From a virus, in IMG/VR virus record IMGVR_UViG_3300044547_000894, positions 1-24,542 of that record: a stretch of 24,542 nucleotides of DNA; one strand, given 5' to 3'. A program made the position numbers and the translations under genes. The first letter of the stretch is position 1, and each line of letters begins with the position of its first letter. The notes beneath the pieces are model-generated. The model did no database searches. It was not told the DNA's origin and saw only the letters and a program-made list of their open reading frames with translations. Below are positions 7,280-15,613 of this stretch, piece after piece.

Positions 7280-9580
7280 TTATGCCGTTCCGCCGTCAAT
7301 GTATTTGACGCCTAATGTTGATGTGTTTACACCATTCATATTATCAATGATAGTGTGTGTTGCACCAGATGGGTCTGTTGCAACAAGTTTAAAGCTGGAA
7401 GCGTTTGTTCCGTCAAGAACTTGCAATAGCATGTTGGACGCTGAAGGGGTATATGGAGCGGTTGCTTTTAAAATGCGGACTGCCCCACCGCTATTGTAAT
7501 TACCTAAATAGACTCGGAAACTGTCCGTCGCAATTCCTGCTCCAACTATTTCACCAAAACTGTTTACTCTTGCTTTAACCGTAGAGGCACTATCCTGCCA
7601 TTGCTGTAAATCTGCTGTCTGAGAAGCAGCACCACGGATGATTATTCCAGAGTTAGAAGCGCTAGAAGGGATAATCCCAAGGTTTACGCTAAAAATAGAA
7701 GTGGCATTTGGTCCCAAAAAAGCGTTTGGAGCAGTGATACCACCACTAGCAAATACTCTTGCTAATACTGTTCCTGCACTGTCTTGCCATTGCTGGAGGT
7801 CTCCTGTTTGAGACGTAGTTCCACGAACCTGTACTATGTTGTCAGTAGCGTTCCAAGCTTTTACGGATAAATAAGAACTACCTAAACGACCAGATGAACC
7901 AAACGCTCCATAGCCAATGGTTCTAAAATCGGCACTGGAGGTTATAAAGGTGTTTGCTGTTCCTGCCGAGTTTTGCCATTCCTGCAAGTTCGCAGACTGT
8001 GAAGCAGCACTACGAATAACAGCACCAATAGTTGTTGCAGTTCCAGTGTTTACAGACAATCGAGCACTGTAAATTGTGCCTGCAGTTCCAAAAGCAACAG
8101 AGCCGAAAGGGGAAACAAAAGCCTGAACAACGCCACCATTTTCCCACTGTTGCAAGTTGGCGGTTTGACCAGAAGCACCAAGAACACGCAAAACCTGAGA
8201 ACCAATAACAGTTCCAGTAATAGTCTGGGCTTCAGTAAACGCATTACCACCAGTTAACTGGGCTAGGTTAGCCTGTGCAGCAGTTTGATTCTTCCACATC
8301 GACGAAGCAGAATCCCACGCCAAAACGTCATTATCAACAGGAGACCCAGCACTAACATCATGCAACTCATTGAGTTCATAACCGTTTTGTACTTTGACAA
8401 GGATTTGTCCGTTGCTGCTATTTGCTCGTCGAACAATACCAAGGTAAACGCTGTGCGCTGGTTCGGCAGGTGGTGCACCAAAAACATAACCACCAGCAGT
8501 TGAAGATAACCAAACAGACTGACCAGCAGTAGCCGAACCAGTGTTTACGTTATCTAGCAAACCTTCGGTGATAACGTAACCGTCTGCGTTAGCAGCCAAG
8601 TCTTGCTCAAGAATACCAAGCGTCTTTGACGAAGTTGATTCAGTGTCAGCGTCTGCTAAACCTATTAGGGCGTGTGTTCCGTTTGCACCTGTTATGTAAA
8701 CAACTTGACCTTTAGTAACAGTTGCACCAGTGTCGTTCCGTACCAACTGTTTTATAACAGTGGTGTAAGAAGCTGCACCCGGTGCAGCCCAAACAGTGTC
8801 ATAATTTGTGGTCGAGTTTTTGGTAAGGATCTGACCGGCAGTACCACCAGTAGGCACACCCGGACCTGTAGCACCAGTTGCACCTGTAGCACCTGTAGCA
8901 CCAGTAGGTCCTACGTCACCAGTGTCACCCTTTATGCCCTGAGGACCTGTAGCGCCAGTCGCACCAGTAGCGCCAGTAGCACCTGTTGCACCAACAAGCG
9001 AAGCTAACCATGCAGCTTCAGTTCCAACAAAACCATTTGCTACAGCAACTTCATAAGCTGAATCACCATCAATACCATTTGTACCATTGGTGCCATTAGT
9101 ACCGTTTGTTCCGTTAGTTCCGTTAGTGCCAGCTGCACCGGTAGCACCGGTAGCACCTGTAGCACCAGTAGCACCAGCCGGACCAGTAGCACCAACAAGC
9201 GAAGTTAACCAAGCAGCTTCAGTTCCAACAAAACCGTTAGCCACTGCAACTTCATAAGCTGAATCGCCGTCAACACCATTGGTACCGTTGGTGCCGTTTG
9301 TACCGTTAGTGCCATTGGTACCGTTAGTACCAGCTGCACCTGTAGCACCAGTGGCACCAGTAGCACCTGTAGCACCAGTCGCACCAGTAGGACCGGCAGG
9401 ACCAGTCAAACCTGTAGCGCCCTGAGTGAAGTAAGGCAAGCTAACCCAAGCGGTAGTACCGTCACCGATCTTCACCTTCAAAGTGTCAGTTTCAACACCC
9501 ATTTCACCATGCGCCAAAACCGGGTTTGCTGACGTCCAGTCAGCTGCAGGACCACGGCGAATCTGAATAATAACAGCCAT
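7280..9580 (-). CDS. Long tail fibre with collagen-like repeats
   Basis: The protein is 766 aa. Residues 1-50 form the same Mtd-N-like attachment domain as in the short fibre. Three collagen-like GXY blocks (GAT and GTN triplets) occupy about 54-102, 130-172 and 197-240. They are interrupted twice by a conserved [20 protein letters not shown] segment, at 106-130 and 173-197. Residues ~240-400 hold a beta-rich VVYITG/GYVITEG-type domain, 404-435 a LNELHDV linker, and 472-661 four copies of a Q(T/S)xxLQxW repeat. The C-terminus is a Ser/Thr/Gly-rich tip. Collagen-like stretches form rigid trimeric shafts in phage fibres, so this is the likely main receptor-binding fibre. It is coupled to the upstream 103-aa gene by a TAATG overlap. 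Confidence 0.88.
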   Translation of the reverse strand: MAVIIQIRRGPAADWTSANPVLAHGEMGVETDTLKVKIGDGTTAWVSLPYFTQGATGLTGPAGPTGATGATGATGATGATGAAGTNGTNGTNGTNGTNGTNGVDGDSAYEVAVANGFVGTEAAWLTSLVGATGPAGATGATGATGATGAAGTNGTNGTNGTNGTNGTNGIDGDSAYEVAVANGFVGTEAAWLASLVGATGATGATGATGATGPQGIKGDTGDVGPTGATGATGATGATGPGVPTGGTAGQILTKNSTTNYDTVWAAPGAASYTTVIKQLVRNDTGATVTKGQVVYITGANGTHALIGLADADTESTSSKTLGILEQDLAANADGYVITEGLLDNVNTGSATAGQSVWLSSTAGGYVFGAPPAEPAHSVYLGIVRRANSSNGQILVKVQNGYELNELHDVSAGSPVDNDVLAWDSASSMWKNQTAAQANLAQLTGGNAFTEAQTITGTVIGSQVLRVLGASGQTANLQQWENGGVVQAFVSPFGSVAFGTAGTIYSARLSVNTGTATTIGAVIRSAASQSANLQEWQNSAGTANTFITSSADFRTIGYGAFGSSGRLGSSYLSVKAWNATDNIVQVRGTTSQTGDLQQWQDSAGTVLARVFASGGITAPNAFLGPNATSIFSVNLGIIPSSASNSGIIIRGAASQTADLQQWQDSASTVKARVNSFGEIVGAGIATDSFRVYLGNYNSGGAVRILKATAPYTPSASNMLLQVLDGTNASSFKLVATDPSGATHTIIDNMNGVNTSTLGVKYIDGGTA
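7553..8188 (-). repeat. Four-copy LQxW repeat in the distal fibre
   Basis: Within the long fibre, QTANLQQW (472-479), QSANLQEW (528-535), QTGDLQQW (591-598) and QTADLQQW (654-661) recur at 56-, 63- and 63-residue spacing. The last three are followed by a polar SAGT/SAST-type turn and the first by NGG. They look like repeated beta-structured modules. Confidence 0.8.
8939..9340 (-). repeat. Tandem 201-bp duplication in the fibre shaft
   Basis: Residues 81-147 and 148-214 of the long fibre are two in-frame copies of one 67-aa unit (9140-9340 and 8939-9139). Each has a GTNG collagen run, the DGDSAYEV...SLVG segment, then GAT triplets. The protein copies are almost identical while many third codon positions differ, so the duplication is not recent or has been kept by selection. 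Confidence 0.85.
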
Positions 9581-9891
9581 TAAATACCCCCTCCATCAAG
9601 GATCGGAATCGGTGTATATATAGTAGAAGGAATACCACCATCAATATTCATCCACCCGCCCTCAATATCACTAAACTTTATACGCTTAGAATTCTTCCCA
9701 TCATGGGTATGATCACCCGGGCTAGCTTGAGTATTCAACACACCCAACGTGTGGTGTTGCGCTATTGCACTAGAATCAACATCAGAGTTAATGTGAAAAT
9801 CGTTAACTTCCTGAATAGACGTAGCTGACGTGCCGGTTGGTAAATTACCAAACCAGCCAGAAGGCGTAGTAGAATTTTCAGAATCAGGCAT
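9580..9891 (-). CDS. Small fibre-module protein (first gene of the leftward unit)
   Basis: Starting at the ATG at 9891 gives 103 aa ([18 protein letters not shown]...). A longer start at 9969 would add a hydrophobic segment that is the antisense of the divergent nuclease gene and is unlikely. The protein contains [15 protein letters not shown] and [12 protein letters not shown], the His-rich H-x-H motifs often seen in phage fibre or collar proteins, then KFSDIEGGW and a Gly/Ile/Pro-rich end. There is no enzymatic signature. It is probably a virion appendage component or adaptor for the fibres encoded directly downstream (TAATG overlap). A TATACT hexamer exactly 6 nt before the ATG and the lack of a ribosome site suggest a leaderless mRNA. 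Confidence 0.7.
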   Translation of the reverse strand: MPDSENSTTPSGWFGNLPTGTSATSIQEVNDFHINSDVDSSAIAQHHTLGVLNTQASPGDHTHDGKNSKRIKFSDIEGGWMNIDGGIPSTIYTPIPILDGGGI

Positions 9892-9897
9892 AATACC

Positions 9898-9903
9898 AGT
9901 ATA
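9898..9903 (-). promoter_or_regulatory. Candidate -10 element for the leftward fibre operon
   Basis: On the minus strand TATACT is followed by exactly 6 nt and the ATG at 9889-9891, placing a transcription start on or next to the start codon. A weak TTACTC lies about 18 nt upstream as a possible -35. No ribosome site is seen. Confidence 0.5.
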
Positions 9904-9907
9904 AACT
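9902..9907 (+). promoter_or_regulatory. Candidate -10 element for the rightward virion operon
   Basis: TAAACT on the plus strand overlaps the minus-strand TATACT by 2 nt. Together, 9898-9907 form a 10-bp near-palindrome with a single mismatched pair. The AAAGGAG ribosome site of the nuclease gene follows directly, so transcription would start only a few nt upstream of its ATG at 9920. Confidence 0.35.
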
Positions 9908-9919
9908 AAAGGAGACAAG

Positions 9920-10351
9920 ATGAGTAAAGCAAAACAAATAGGAACCGCAGCAGAAACCGGTGTGCGCAAAGCGTTACTACGTTCCGGTTACACACCACTC
10001 GAAGCACACCGCAACGTGCTAGCTGGCGCGTTAGACGAAGGCGACGTATGGTTGCGTTCGACACACGGACTGATAGTGTTCGAAGTGAAAGGTGGCAAGA
10101 TGGCTAAAACAGCGAGCCACGAACAAATAATTAAATGGTTTGAAGAAGCCGAGAAGGAGAAAAATAATGCTAATGCTAAGTTTGGGTTTCTTGTTACTCA
10201 GCGTGCTGGGTATAGTGCTGAACGATCGGGTCACTGGTGGGTATACGCTAAGCTCGGTGATCTTATGTATCTTAGGACTTATCTGGATCAACCTTACAAT
10301 ACTCTGGTTCGCCTTACATTAGGGGAACTGGTACAATTAATACGTGGCTAA
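9920..10351 (+). CDS. PD-(D/E)XK nuclease, Hjc/VRR-type (probable Holliday junction resolvase)
   Basis: The protein is 143 aa, the usual size of archaeal-type Hjc resolvases. Motifs occur in order: GTAAE near the N-terminus (conserved Glu), ALDEGDVW with the catalytic Asp, then FEVKGGK (E-x-K). Later segments (GFLVTQRAGYS and GHWWVYAKL) are typical beta-strand continuations of this fold. Known relatives cut branched DNA. Placed directly before the terminase, it probably resolves replication intermediates before packaging. The start has a clear AAAGGAG site 5 nt upstream. The 3' end overlaps the terminase GTG start by 8 nt. Base composition shifts within the gene: A/C-rich codons before about 10165 and G/T-rich after. 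Confidence 0.8.
   Translation: MSKAKQIGTAAETGVRKALLRSGYTPLEAHRNVLAGALDEGDVWLRSTHGLIVFEVKGGKMAKTASHEQIIKWFEEAEKEKNNANAKFGFLVTQRAGYSAERSGHWWVYAKLGDLMYLRTYLDQPYNTLVRLTLGELVQLIRG
10332..10337 (+). promoter_or_regulatory. Candidate extended -10 for the terminase gene (leaderless)
   Basis: TGGTACAAT, an extended -10 form (TGn plus TACAAT), ends exactly 6 nt before the GTG start at 10344. No ribosome site lies within 15 nt of the start. The same GGTACAAT octamer recurs at the same distance before the ATG at 17083. Confidence 0.5.
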
Positions 10352-11879
10352 AGACGGTATTGATTTCAATGAGGCGATTCGACGGTTGGGCGAAGGTCTC
10401 CAAGAAGCGTCGCACGTCCCCAATTTATATGATTACATACCTTCCGAAAAGCAGCTCCTCTTCCACAACGACAAGAATCCTGATCGTCTCTATATTGGAG
10501 GAAACCGATCTGGTAAGTCACTTGGTTCTACAATCGAAGCGATATGGTGGCTCACGTACTCGCATCCTTACCGAGTCACCCCTGACGAACCTATCCGCGG
10601 AAGAGTAGTAGCCGTCGACTTCTTAAACGGTGTCGACAAAATTATTTTACCTTTATATAAACAATGGTTACCTAAACGTTTCCTCATCAACGGAAGCTGG
10701 GAACAATCGTACTCCCGCGAGCGCCACGTACTAACACTCAACAACGGATCATTCGTCGAGTTCATGTCACAAGATCAAGACCTCGATAAGTTCGCCGGAT
10801 CATCCCGACACTTTGTGCACTTCGACGAAGAATGCCCGCAATCAGTTTTCCGTGAATGTCTCGCCCGACTCGTAGACACCAACGGAGTATGGTGGATGAG
10901 CCAAACCCCAGTCCAAGGAATGGAATGGATCTTCGACGAAATCTACATGCCAGCCAAAGAAGGCAAAAAAGCTATCGGCATTGTTGAAGCAGAAATGGCT
11001 GACAACCCAACACTGTCCCGTGAAGCCATAGCCAAATTCTTAGACATGCTCCCAGAAGAAGAACGAGAAGTCAGGTCCAAAGGACAATACGTTCACCTCG
11101 GTGGCGCAGTGTTCCCAGACTTCTCTACGCTCACACACTGTATTGAAAAAGGTGTCTTTAAACCCACCCCAGATCATCGGATCATCCGCACTATGGACTC
11201 CGGTTATACCAACCCAACCGTCTGGTTGTGGATGGCAGTCGACGTCGATAACAACGTAACCGTGTTCCGGGAACATTATGCTGCAAAGAAAACAGTTGCC
11301 GAACACGCAGCCATCGTCAACAAAATCACAAAAGAAATAGAAGACGAATATGGTGTACAAGTTTGGTTAACCACCGGTGACCCAGCGATCAAACAAACCA
11401 AAGAACAAACCGGCACAAGCATCCAGCAAGAATACCAAAAAGCTGGCATCTACATTTCAGTAGACATGATTCCACGTGACCGTCGCATCGGCTTGGAACG
11501 CATCCGTCAATACATGAAGCTAAACAAAAAAAGCAAACGACCACACCTCATGATCACAGATGACTGCCCACACCTCATCGCTGAACTTCCAAAACTAAAA
11601 TGGAAGAAATGGGCGTCAGTAAAGATCGCGGAAATGAACAACAAGCTTGAAGATATCCGTGATAAAGACAATCACTGCTATGATGCTCTTAAGTACGCTA
11701 TGACATTCTTGGATGATCTGTCACCAGATAAACAAGATCTTTCCTCGGATAATCGACAATTTCATAGTACATTTAAAGAGGCGTTTCACCCAACAAGTAA
11801 ACTTCCAGAGACGGATTTCTCCGACGACTGGGGTAACAGCTGGCACGGTGCCGGCTCGATCAGAGAACTAGAAGGATAA
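10344..11879 (+). CDS. terL: Terminase large subunit (packaging ATPase-nuclease)
   Basis: The 511-aa protein powers DNA translocation into the prohead and cuts the concatemer. Its ATPase domain has Walker A GGNRSGKS (52-59), Walker B HFVHFDEE (D161 and E162) and a coupling motif SQTPV (186-190). The RNase-H-like nuclease domain has D285 (RTMDSGY), D346 (TTGDPA) and D447 (HCYDALKY). Length and motif order are typical of a complete large terminase. The start is GTG, overlapping the resolvase gene by 8 nt, and appears leaderless. No small-terminase gene is recognisable next to it, so that subunit lies elsewhere, is too divergent to see, or may be absent. The stop is 1 nt before the next ATG. Confidence 0.95.
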   Translation: MAKDGIDFNEAIRRLGEGLQEASHVPNLYDYIPSEKQLLFHNDKNPDRLYIGGNRSGKSLGSTIEAIWWLTYSHPYRVTPDEPIRGRVVAVDFLNGVDKIILPLYKQWLPKRFLINGSWEQSYSRERHVLTLNNGSFVEFMSQDQDLDKFAGSSRHFVHFDEECPQSVFRECLARLVDTNGVWWMSQTPVQGMEWIFDEIYMPAKEGKKAIGIVEAEMADNPTLSREAIAKFLDMLPEEEREVRSKGQYVHLGGAVFPDFSTLTHCIEKGVFKPTPDHRIIRTMDSGYTNPTVWLWMAVDVDNNVTVFREHYAAKKTVAEHAAIVNKITKEIEDEYGVQVWLTTGDPAIKQTKEQTGTSIQQEYQKAGIYISVDMIPRDRRIGLERIRQYMKLNKKSKRPHLMITDDCPHLIAELPKLKWKKWASVKIAEMNNKLEDIRDKDNHCYDALKYAMTFLDDLSPDKQDLSSDNRQFHSTFKEAFHPTSKLPETDFSDDWGNSWHGAGSIRELEG

Positions 11880-11880
11880 G

Positions 11881-12357
11881 ATGACGAACGTTTTTAACCG
11901 CAGCTACCGTTTCTACGAAGCAGGCGCACCATACCCCGGTGTTTGCAGCACTTGCTCAAACACTAACAAGCTTTGGGATCTTGGCGTGATCAAACACACC
12001 AACCAAGGCATGTATCTTTGCGACGCCTGCCTAACCGAACTATCAATGTTCGCCGGTTTTATGCTCAAGCAAACACACATCGACGCAGTAACTAAACTGC
12101 AACAAGAAATCACTGAACTAAGCATTAAACTTGATGCTGCCCCTACAATCATTAGAAAGCTGAACGAAAATGTCTCTAACATCCTCGCTGATTTTGTTAC
12201 TGATCTGGCTGCTATCGTTAGCAAGCCTGCTGCTACTAACATCGAAGCTCCTAAAACCAGCCCTCTCCCTCCTAGCGCAGACAAGCGAAACAAACTTGAA
12301 GCTGGAGAAAGAACGAAACAAAGCATTAACTCAAGCGCTAAATCTACTAGCAAGTAA
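11881..12357 (+). CDS. Zinc-ribbon and coiled-coil phage protein
   Basis: The protein is 158 aa. CSTC near residue 22 and CDAC near 48 form a two-CxxC zinc ribbon. A helical segment follows (residues ~60-115, with LQQEITELSIKL and IIRKLNENVSNILADF), then a Pro/Ser/Lys-rich flexible tail. I recall similar zinc-ribbon proteins near the packaging genes of actinobacteriophages; no function is established. It starts 1 nt after the terminase stop. Its last 188 nt overlap, in another frame, the next open reading frame. The tail may therefore be constrained by the second protein, or the two frames may be joined by frameshifting. Confidence 0.75.
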   Translation: MTNVFNRSYRFYEAGAPYPGVCSTCSNTNKLWDLGVIKHTNQGMYLCDACLTELSMFAGFMLKQTHIDAVTKLQQEITELSIKLDAAPTIIRKLNENVSNILADFVTDLAAIVSKPAATNIEAPKTSPLPPSADKRNKLEAGERTKQSINSSAKSTSK

Positions 12358-12523
12358 AGATCCAATCGCTTATCAAATGCTTCAAGCAGCAACCCCACAA
12401 ACTCAAGAGTTTGGGGTGTATAATGGACCATATGTGCCGGGAGAAGAATTTACCGAACTCCTGAACGCTGAACAACGTATGGACGCTGCTTGGAAAGTAG
12501 CCCAACAAGACCTAGAGGATTAA
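12170..12523 (+). CDS. Small membrane-anchored/coiled-coil protein, overlapping the zinc-ribbon gene
   Basis: The protein is 117 aa from the ATG at 12170. Residues ~5-36 are strongly hydrophobic (LILLLIWLLSLASLLLL), consistent with one transmembrane helix. A charged helix (KLEKERNKALTQALNLL) and a C-terminal region with VYNGPYVPGEEFTELL follow. The last 55 codons lie outside any other gene and look coding. The first 63 codons overlap the zinc-ribbon gene in the +1 frame, and a Leu-rich frame opposite Ala/Asp codons can arise by chance. The real start could therefore be later (for example a TTG near 12293), or the frame could be reached by frameshifting. It ends 3 nt before the portal start. 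The role is unknown; a membrane or virion accessory role is conceivable. Confidence 0.55.
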   Translation: MSLTSSLILLLIWLLSLASLLLLTSKLLKPALSLLAQTSETNLKLEKERNKALTQALNLLASKDPIAYQMLQAATPQTQEFGVYNGPYVPGEEFTELLNAEQRMDAAWKVAQQDLED

Positions 12524-12526
12524 CAC

Positions 12527-14719
12527 GTGGCAAAGAAAACCGTTTTTGACCCAGAAGCAATACTTGCACCAGACCTGACCGGGCTGGAGAAAGCTTCTGC
12601 ACCCGAAACCGGCGCTCTAGTCGAAGACAGTATTCTCAACAAGTTTAAGAAAAAAGAAGAAGCACAAAAACTTGTTGCATGGATGCAAGCTGAATATCAG
12701 AAAGCTAAACTCAACCGTAAAACAGACGAAAACGATTGGTACTTAAACCTTGCATTCTACAACGGCAACCAATACCACGACTGGATCACAGTCAACGGCA
12801 AAGAAGCACTCACTGAAGAACCAAACGCAGCAAAGCTTCCACGAATCACCGTTAACCGTATCGAACCAATTATTCGAACCGAAATTGCTAAAACGACTTC
12901 AGGTCAACCATCCGCTTCAGTGGTCCCAGCGTCAAACGACGACGACGATCTACTAGCATCAAACGCTGCCGAACAAGTCTGGCAATCCATCTACGACAAA
13001 AACAACTTTCAATCACGTGTGCTACAACCAGCCGAATGGTGGCGTGCAATCACCGGTAACGGTTTCATCAAATCAATTTGGGACCCATCAGTAGAGATCA
13101 AAAGCCCAATCACTGAAGCCGACCCAATGACCGGCGAAAAAACTGTACGTCAAGAAGTCACAAGCAAAGGCGATGTAACCTTCGACGTAATTTCACCCTT
13201 CCACGTTTTCGTACCAGACCTAGCCGAAGAAGACATTGAAAAGCAGCCATACATTTTTTCCGTCTACACCAAGAGCGAACAATGGGTTAAGTCAACGTTC
13301 AAGAACGTCCTACCAGACAATTTCGTACCAACCAAAGTATCATCCACTGAGATCGCTGACGCAGCACTCATGGACTTGCGTGGCGTTGACTCTGCCCGCC
13401 CAGACAGTGTTCTAGTAATTGAAATGTGGTGCAAGCCGGGCGGTACCTCATGGCTGCCAAAAGGTGGGCTAGTCACCATCGTTGACAGCGAAATCGTACA
13501 GTACGCTGACCAAGGCATCCCATATTCACACGGCGAATACCCAATCGCCCACCTACAAGGCATTCCAGCTGGAAAATTCTACCGTCGCTCAGTGATCAAA
13601 AACTTGATCCCACTGCAACGTGAATACAACCGTGTCCGTTCACAGATCATCCACGCAAAGAACCTCATGTCTAAGCCTCAGATGATGTACCAAGAAGGAT
13701 CTGTTGATCCTCGCAAGATCACCGCACGTGCAGGTATTTGGATTCCTGTTCGTCCGGGTTTCCAATACCCAACCCCTGTTCCCATTCAGCCTCTACCAAA
13801 CTATGTAATCAACGAAGTTCAACAGCTTCAAGCAGACTTTGAAGACCTTTCAGGTCAACACCAAGTCTCAAAGGGAAGCACCGCACCGGGACTAACCGCT
13901 GCAACAGCAATCGCATACCTAGGTGAACGTGACGACGCCTACCTAACCACCATTTTTAACTCGATCGAATCAGCTATTGAAAAACTTGCACGACAATCAC
14001 TCAGCCTATTTGTACAGTACGTACAGTCTGAGCGTTTGATTAAAACGGTAGGTAGCGACGGTTCTTTCGACGCACTCATGCTCTCAGGAGCTGACATTGC
14101 CTCAGGCACAGACATTAGAGTGGAGTCTGGTTCCGCGCTACCTACCTCTAAGTCTGCACGTCAAGCATTGATCACCGAATGGATGAAGATGGGATTCATC
14201 TCTCCACAAGATGGTCTGCGTGTACTCGAAATGGGTATGTTGAAGCAGTACTACAACTTGATTAAGATCGACGAGAACCAAGCTCAACGTGAAAACCTAT
14301 CCATGAAGAAGCTAACTGTTGAAGAAATCCAACAGCACTACGCTGAATGGGAAGCTGGAGTTGCTCGTGGCGACGAAGACAAGTTTGTTCCGGGTGAGGT
14401 TGGTCCTGACGGTCAGCCGATTGAACTTGAGCCTATTCCTGTTATTTCTGTTAACGACTGGGATAACCACGCCGTACACATTGAAGTTCACAACCGTTTC
14501 CGTAAGAGCCAGTCGTTTGACTTGCTACCTCCGGAGATCAAGGCTGAGTTCCAGAAGCACATTGCTATTCACCAAAACGCTTTGCAGAATCAAATGATGC
14601 TGCAACAGATGGGCGCACAGATGCCTGTACCTGAACAGGGTGCACCTTCTGACGCTCAACAACCAACTGATCAGGGAACCCCTGAACAGTCCGGAATGAC
14701 AGAAGAACAGTTAGGATAA
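12527..14719 (+). CDS. Portal protein (P22 gp1-like)
   Basis: The 730-aa length matches the large portal proteins of P22-like podoviruses (P22 gp1 is about 725 aa). Recognisable stretches include EWWRAITGNGFIKSIWDP, DVISPFHVFVPD, IAHLQGIPAGKFYRRS with LQREYNRVRSQI, and the core helix region around GLTAATAIAYLGERDD followed by IESAIEKLARQSL. The C-terminal ~60 residues are Gln/Met/Pro-rich and probably form the barrel or a flexible end inside the capsid. Portals are dodecameric channels at one capsid vertex that dock the terminase. The start is GTG with a GAGG ribosome site 8 nt upstream. It lies between the terminase and scaffold genes, as in other phages. There is 1 nt between its stop and the scaffold ATG. 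Confidence 0.9.
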   Translation: MAKKTVFDPEAILAPDLTGLEKASAPETGALVEDSILNKFKKKEEAQKLVAWMQAEYQKAKLNRKTDENDWYLNLAFYNGNQYHDWITVNGKEALTEEPNAAKLPRITVNRIEPIIRTEIAKTTSGQPSASVVPASNDDDDLLASNAAEQVWQSIYDKNNFQSRVLQPAEWWRAITGNGFIKSIWDPSVEIKSPITEADPMTGEKTVRQEVTSKGDVTFDVISPFHVFVPDLAEEDIEKQPYIFSVYTKSEQWVKSTFKNVLPDNFVPTKVSSTEIADAALMDLRGVDSARPDSVLVIEMWCKPGGTSWLPKGGLVTIVDSEIVQYADQGIPYSHGEYPIAHLQGIPAGKFYRRSVIKNLIPLQREYNRVRSQIIHAKNLMSKPQMMYQEGSVDPRKITARAGIWIPVRPGFQYPTPVPIQPLPNYVINEVQQLQADFEDLSGQHQVSKGSTAPGLTAATAIAYLGERDDAYLTTIFNSIESAIEKLARQSLSLFVQYVQSERLIKTVGSDGSFDALMLSGADIASGTDIRVESGSALPTSKSARQALITEWMKMGFISPQDGLRVLEMGMLKQYYNLIKIDENQAQRENLSMKKLTVEEIQQHYAEWEAGVARGDEDKFVPGEVGPDGQPIELEPIPVISVNDWDNHAVHIEVHNRFRKSQSFDLLPPEIKAEFQKHIAIHQNALQNQMMLQQMGAQMPVPEQGAPSDAQQPTDQGTPEQSGMTEEQLG

Positions 14720-14720
14720 C

Positions 14721-15602
14721 ATGTCACAGGAAGAGACGAGCATCGACGGACTAGAAGTTCAAAATGATGCTCCTGAAGTACAAGAGAACGATAACGTTCT
14801 GGAACTGCCAAAGTTTGAAGAGAAGCCAGAGTTTAAACCTCACCCGGCTCACGAAAAGCTTTTGGCAGAGCTGCCAGAAGCATGGCACCAAAAAGTTATT
14901 CCGTTCCTGCAGGAACAGGACAAAGCTTACCAAAGTCAGCTTGAAAAGTTTTCACCATACAAAGACTTTATTGATAACGAAGTTGACCCAGCCTACTTGC
15001 AGCAAAGCGTTGAGCTAGCTAGGGCGATCTCTGAAGATCCTCTAACTATTCACGAAAACTTGACTGCTGCTCTTATGCAGCAAGGTTTGTTAAAAGCTGA
15101 AGCTGAAGCTGCTGCAGCTGATGTTATGTCTGAAGAAGGTTTCTTTGACGATGAGTCAGACTTGCCGGACGGTGTGAAGAAACAGCTTGATGCACAAAAC
15201 CAGCAACTTAAAGAAATGCAAGAGTTTATGCAAAGCCAACAGTTAGAGAGAGAAACTGAGGTTGAGTATGCTCGCATCGAAAACGAGTTTGCTGGTCTTC
15301 GCGACGTGTACAGTGTAACCCCACAGCAAGAGACGGCAATCATTGAGTTGATGGAAGCCGGTCTTGCACGCGGAGAAGATCTATCCGTAATTGATGCAGC
15401 AAAGAAACTTGTTGCCATCACCGGTGTAGGTTTTCAGCGTCTTGGCGCAAACCAACAGTCCGCAAATGCGCCTGTAGTTTTAGGTGCCGGCAGCGGAGTC
15501 CCATTTGAGTCAGTTCAAATCCCTAAGGACGAGAAGGGCAAGAAAGAAATGCTTGCCAAACTGTTTGAACAAAACCAGAAACAGTCACCAAACTCGCTGT
15601 AA
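14721..15602 (+). CDS. Capsid scaffolding protein
   Basis: The 293-aa protein is acidic, Glu/Gln/Ala-rich and has long predicted helices: EWHQKVI-type helices near 55, LLKAEAEAAAADV near 125, a QLDAQNQQLKEMQEFMQSQQ coiled coil near 155, and a basic C-terminal helix (KGKKEMLAKLFEQNQKQ) that would bind the coat protein. Scaffolds guide capsid assembly and leave or are degraded before maturation. Composition, position between portal and major capsid, and the basic C-terminal helix all support the call, although scaffold sequences are rarely conserved. No protease motif is seen, so it is probably released intact. It begins 1 nt after the portal stop and ends just before a strong terminator. Confidence 0.82.
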   Translation: MSQEETSIDGLEVQNDAPEVQENDNVLELPKFEEKPEFKPHPAHEKLLAELPEAWHQKVIPFLQEQDKAYQSQLEKFSPYKDFIDNEVDPAYLQQSVELARAISEDPLTIHENLTAALMQQGLLKAEAEAAAADVMSEEGFFDDESDLPDGVKKQLDAQNQQLKEMQEFMQSQQLERETEVEYARIENEFAGLRDVYSVTPQQETAIIELMEAGLARGEDLSVIDAAKKLVAITGVGFQRLGANQQSANAPVVLGAGSGVPFESVQIPKDEKGKKEMLAKLFEQNQKQSPNSL

Positions 15603-15613
15603 CTAAAGCTAAC

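Noticed and set aside
8672-9007. Plus-strand open frame rich in Cys/Ser/Thr opposite the long fibre
   Set aside because: It is the antisense of the collagen-like repeats; its regular composition is imposed by the real gene on the minus strand.
8861-9421. Short direct repeats that could suggest a CRISPR array or minisatellite
   Set aside because: They are in-frame 9-nt triplet repeats coding for collagen-like GXY residues in the long fibre; there are no regular spacers and no leader.
9892-9969. Longer N-terminus for the 103-aa fibre-module protein, resembling a signal peptide
   Set aside because: The hydrophobic stretch is antisense to the nuclease gene, and the ATG at 9891 has a better start context (TATACT 6 nt upstream).
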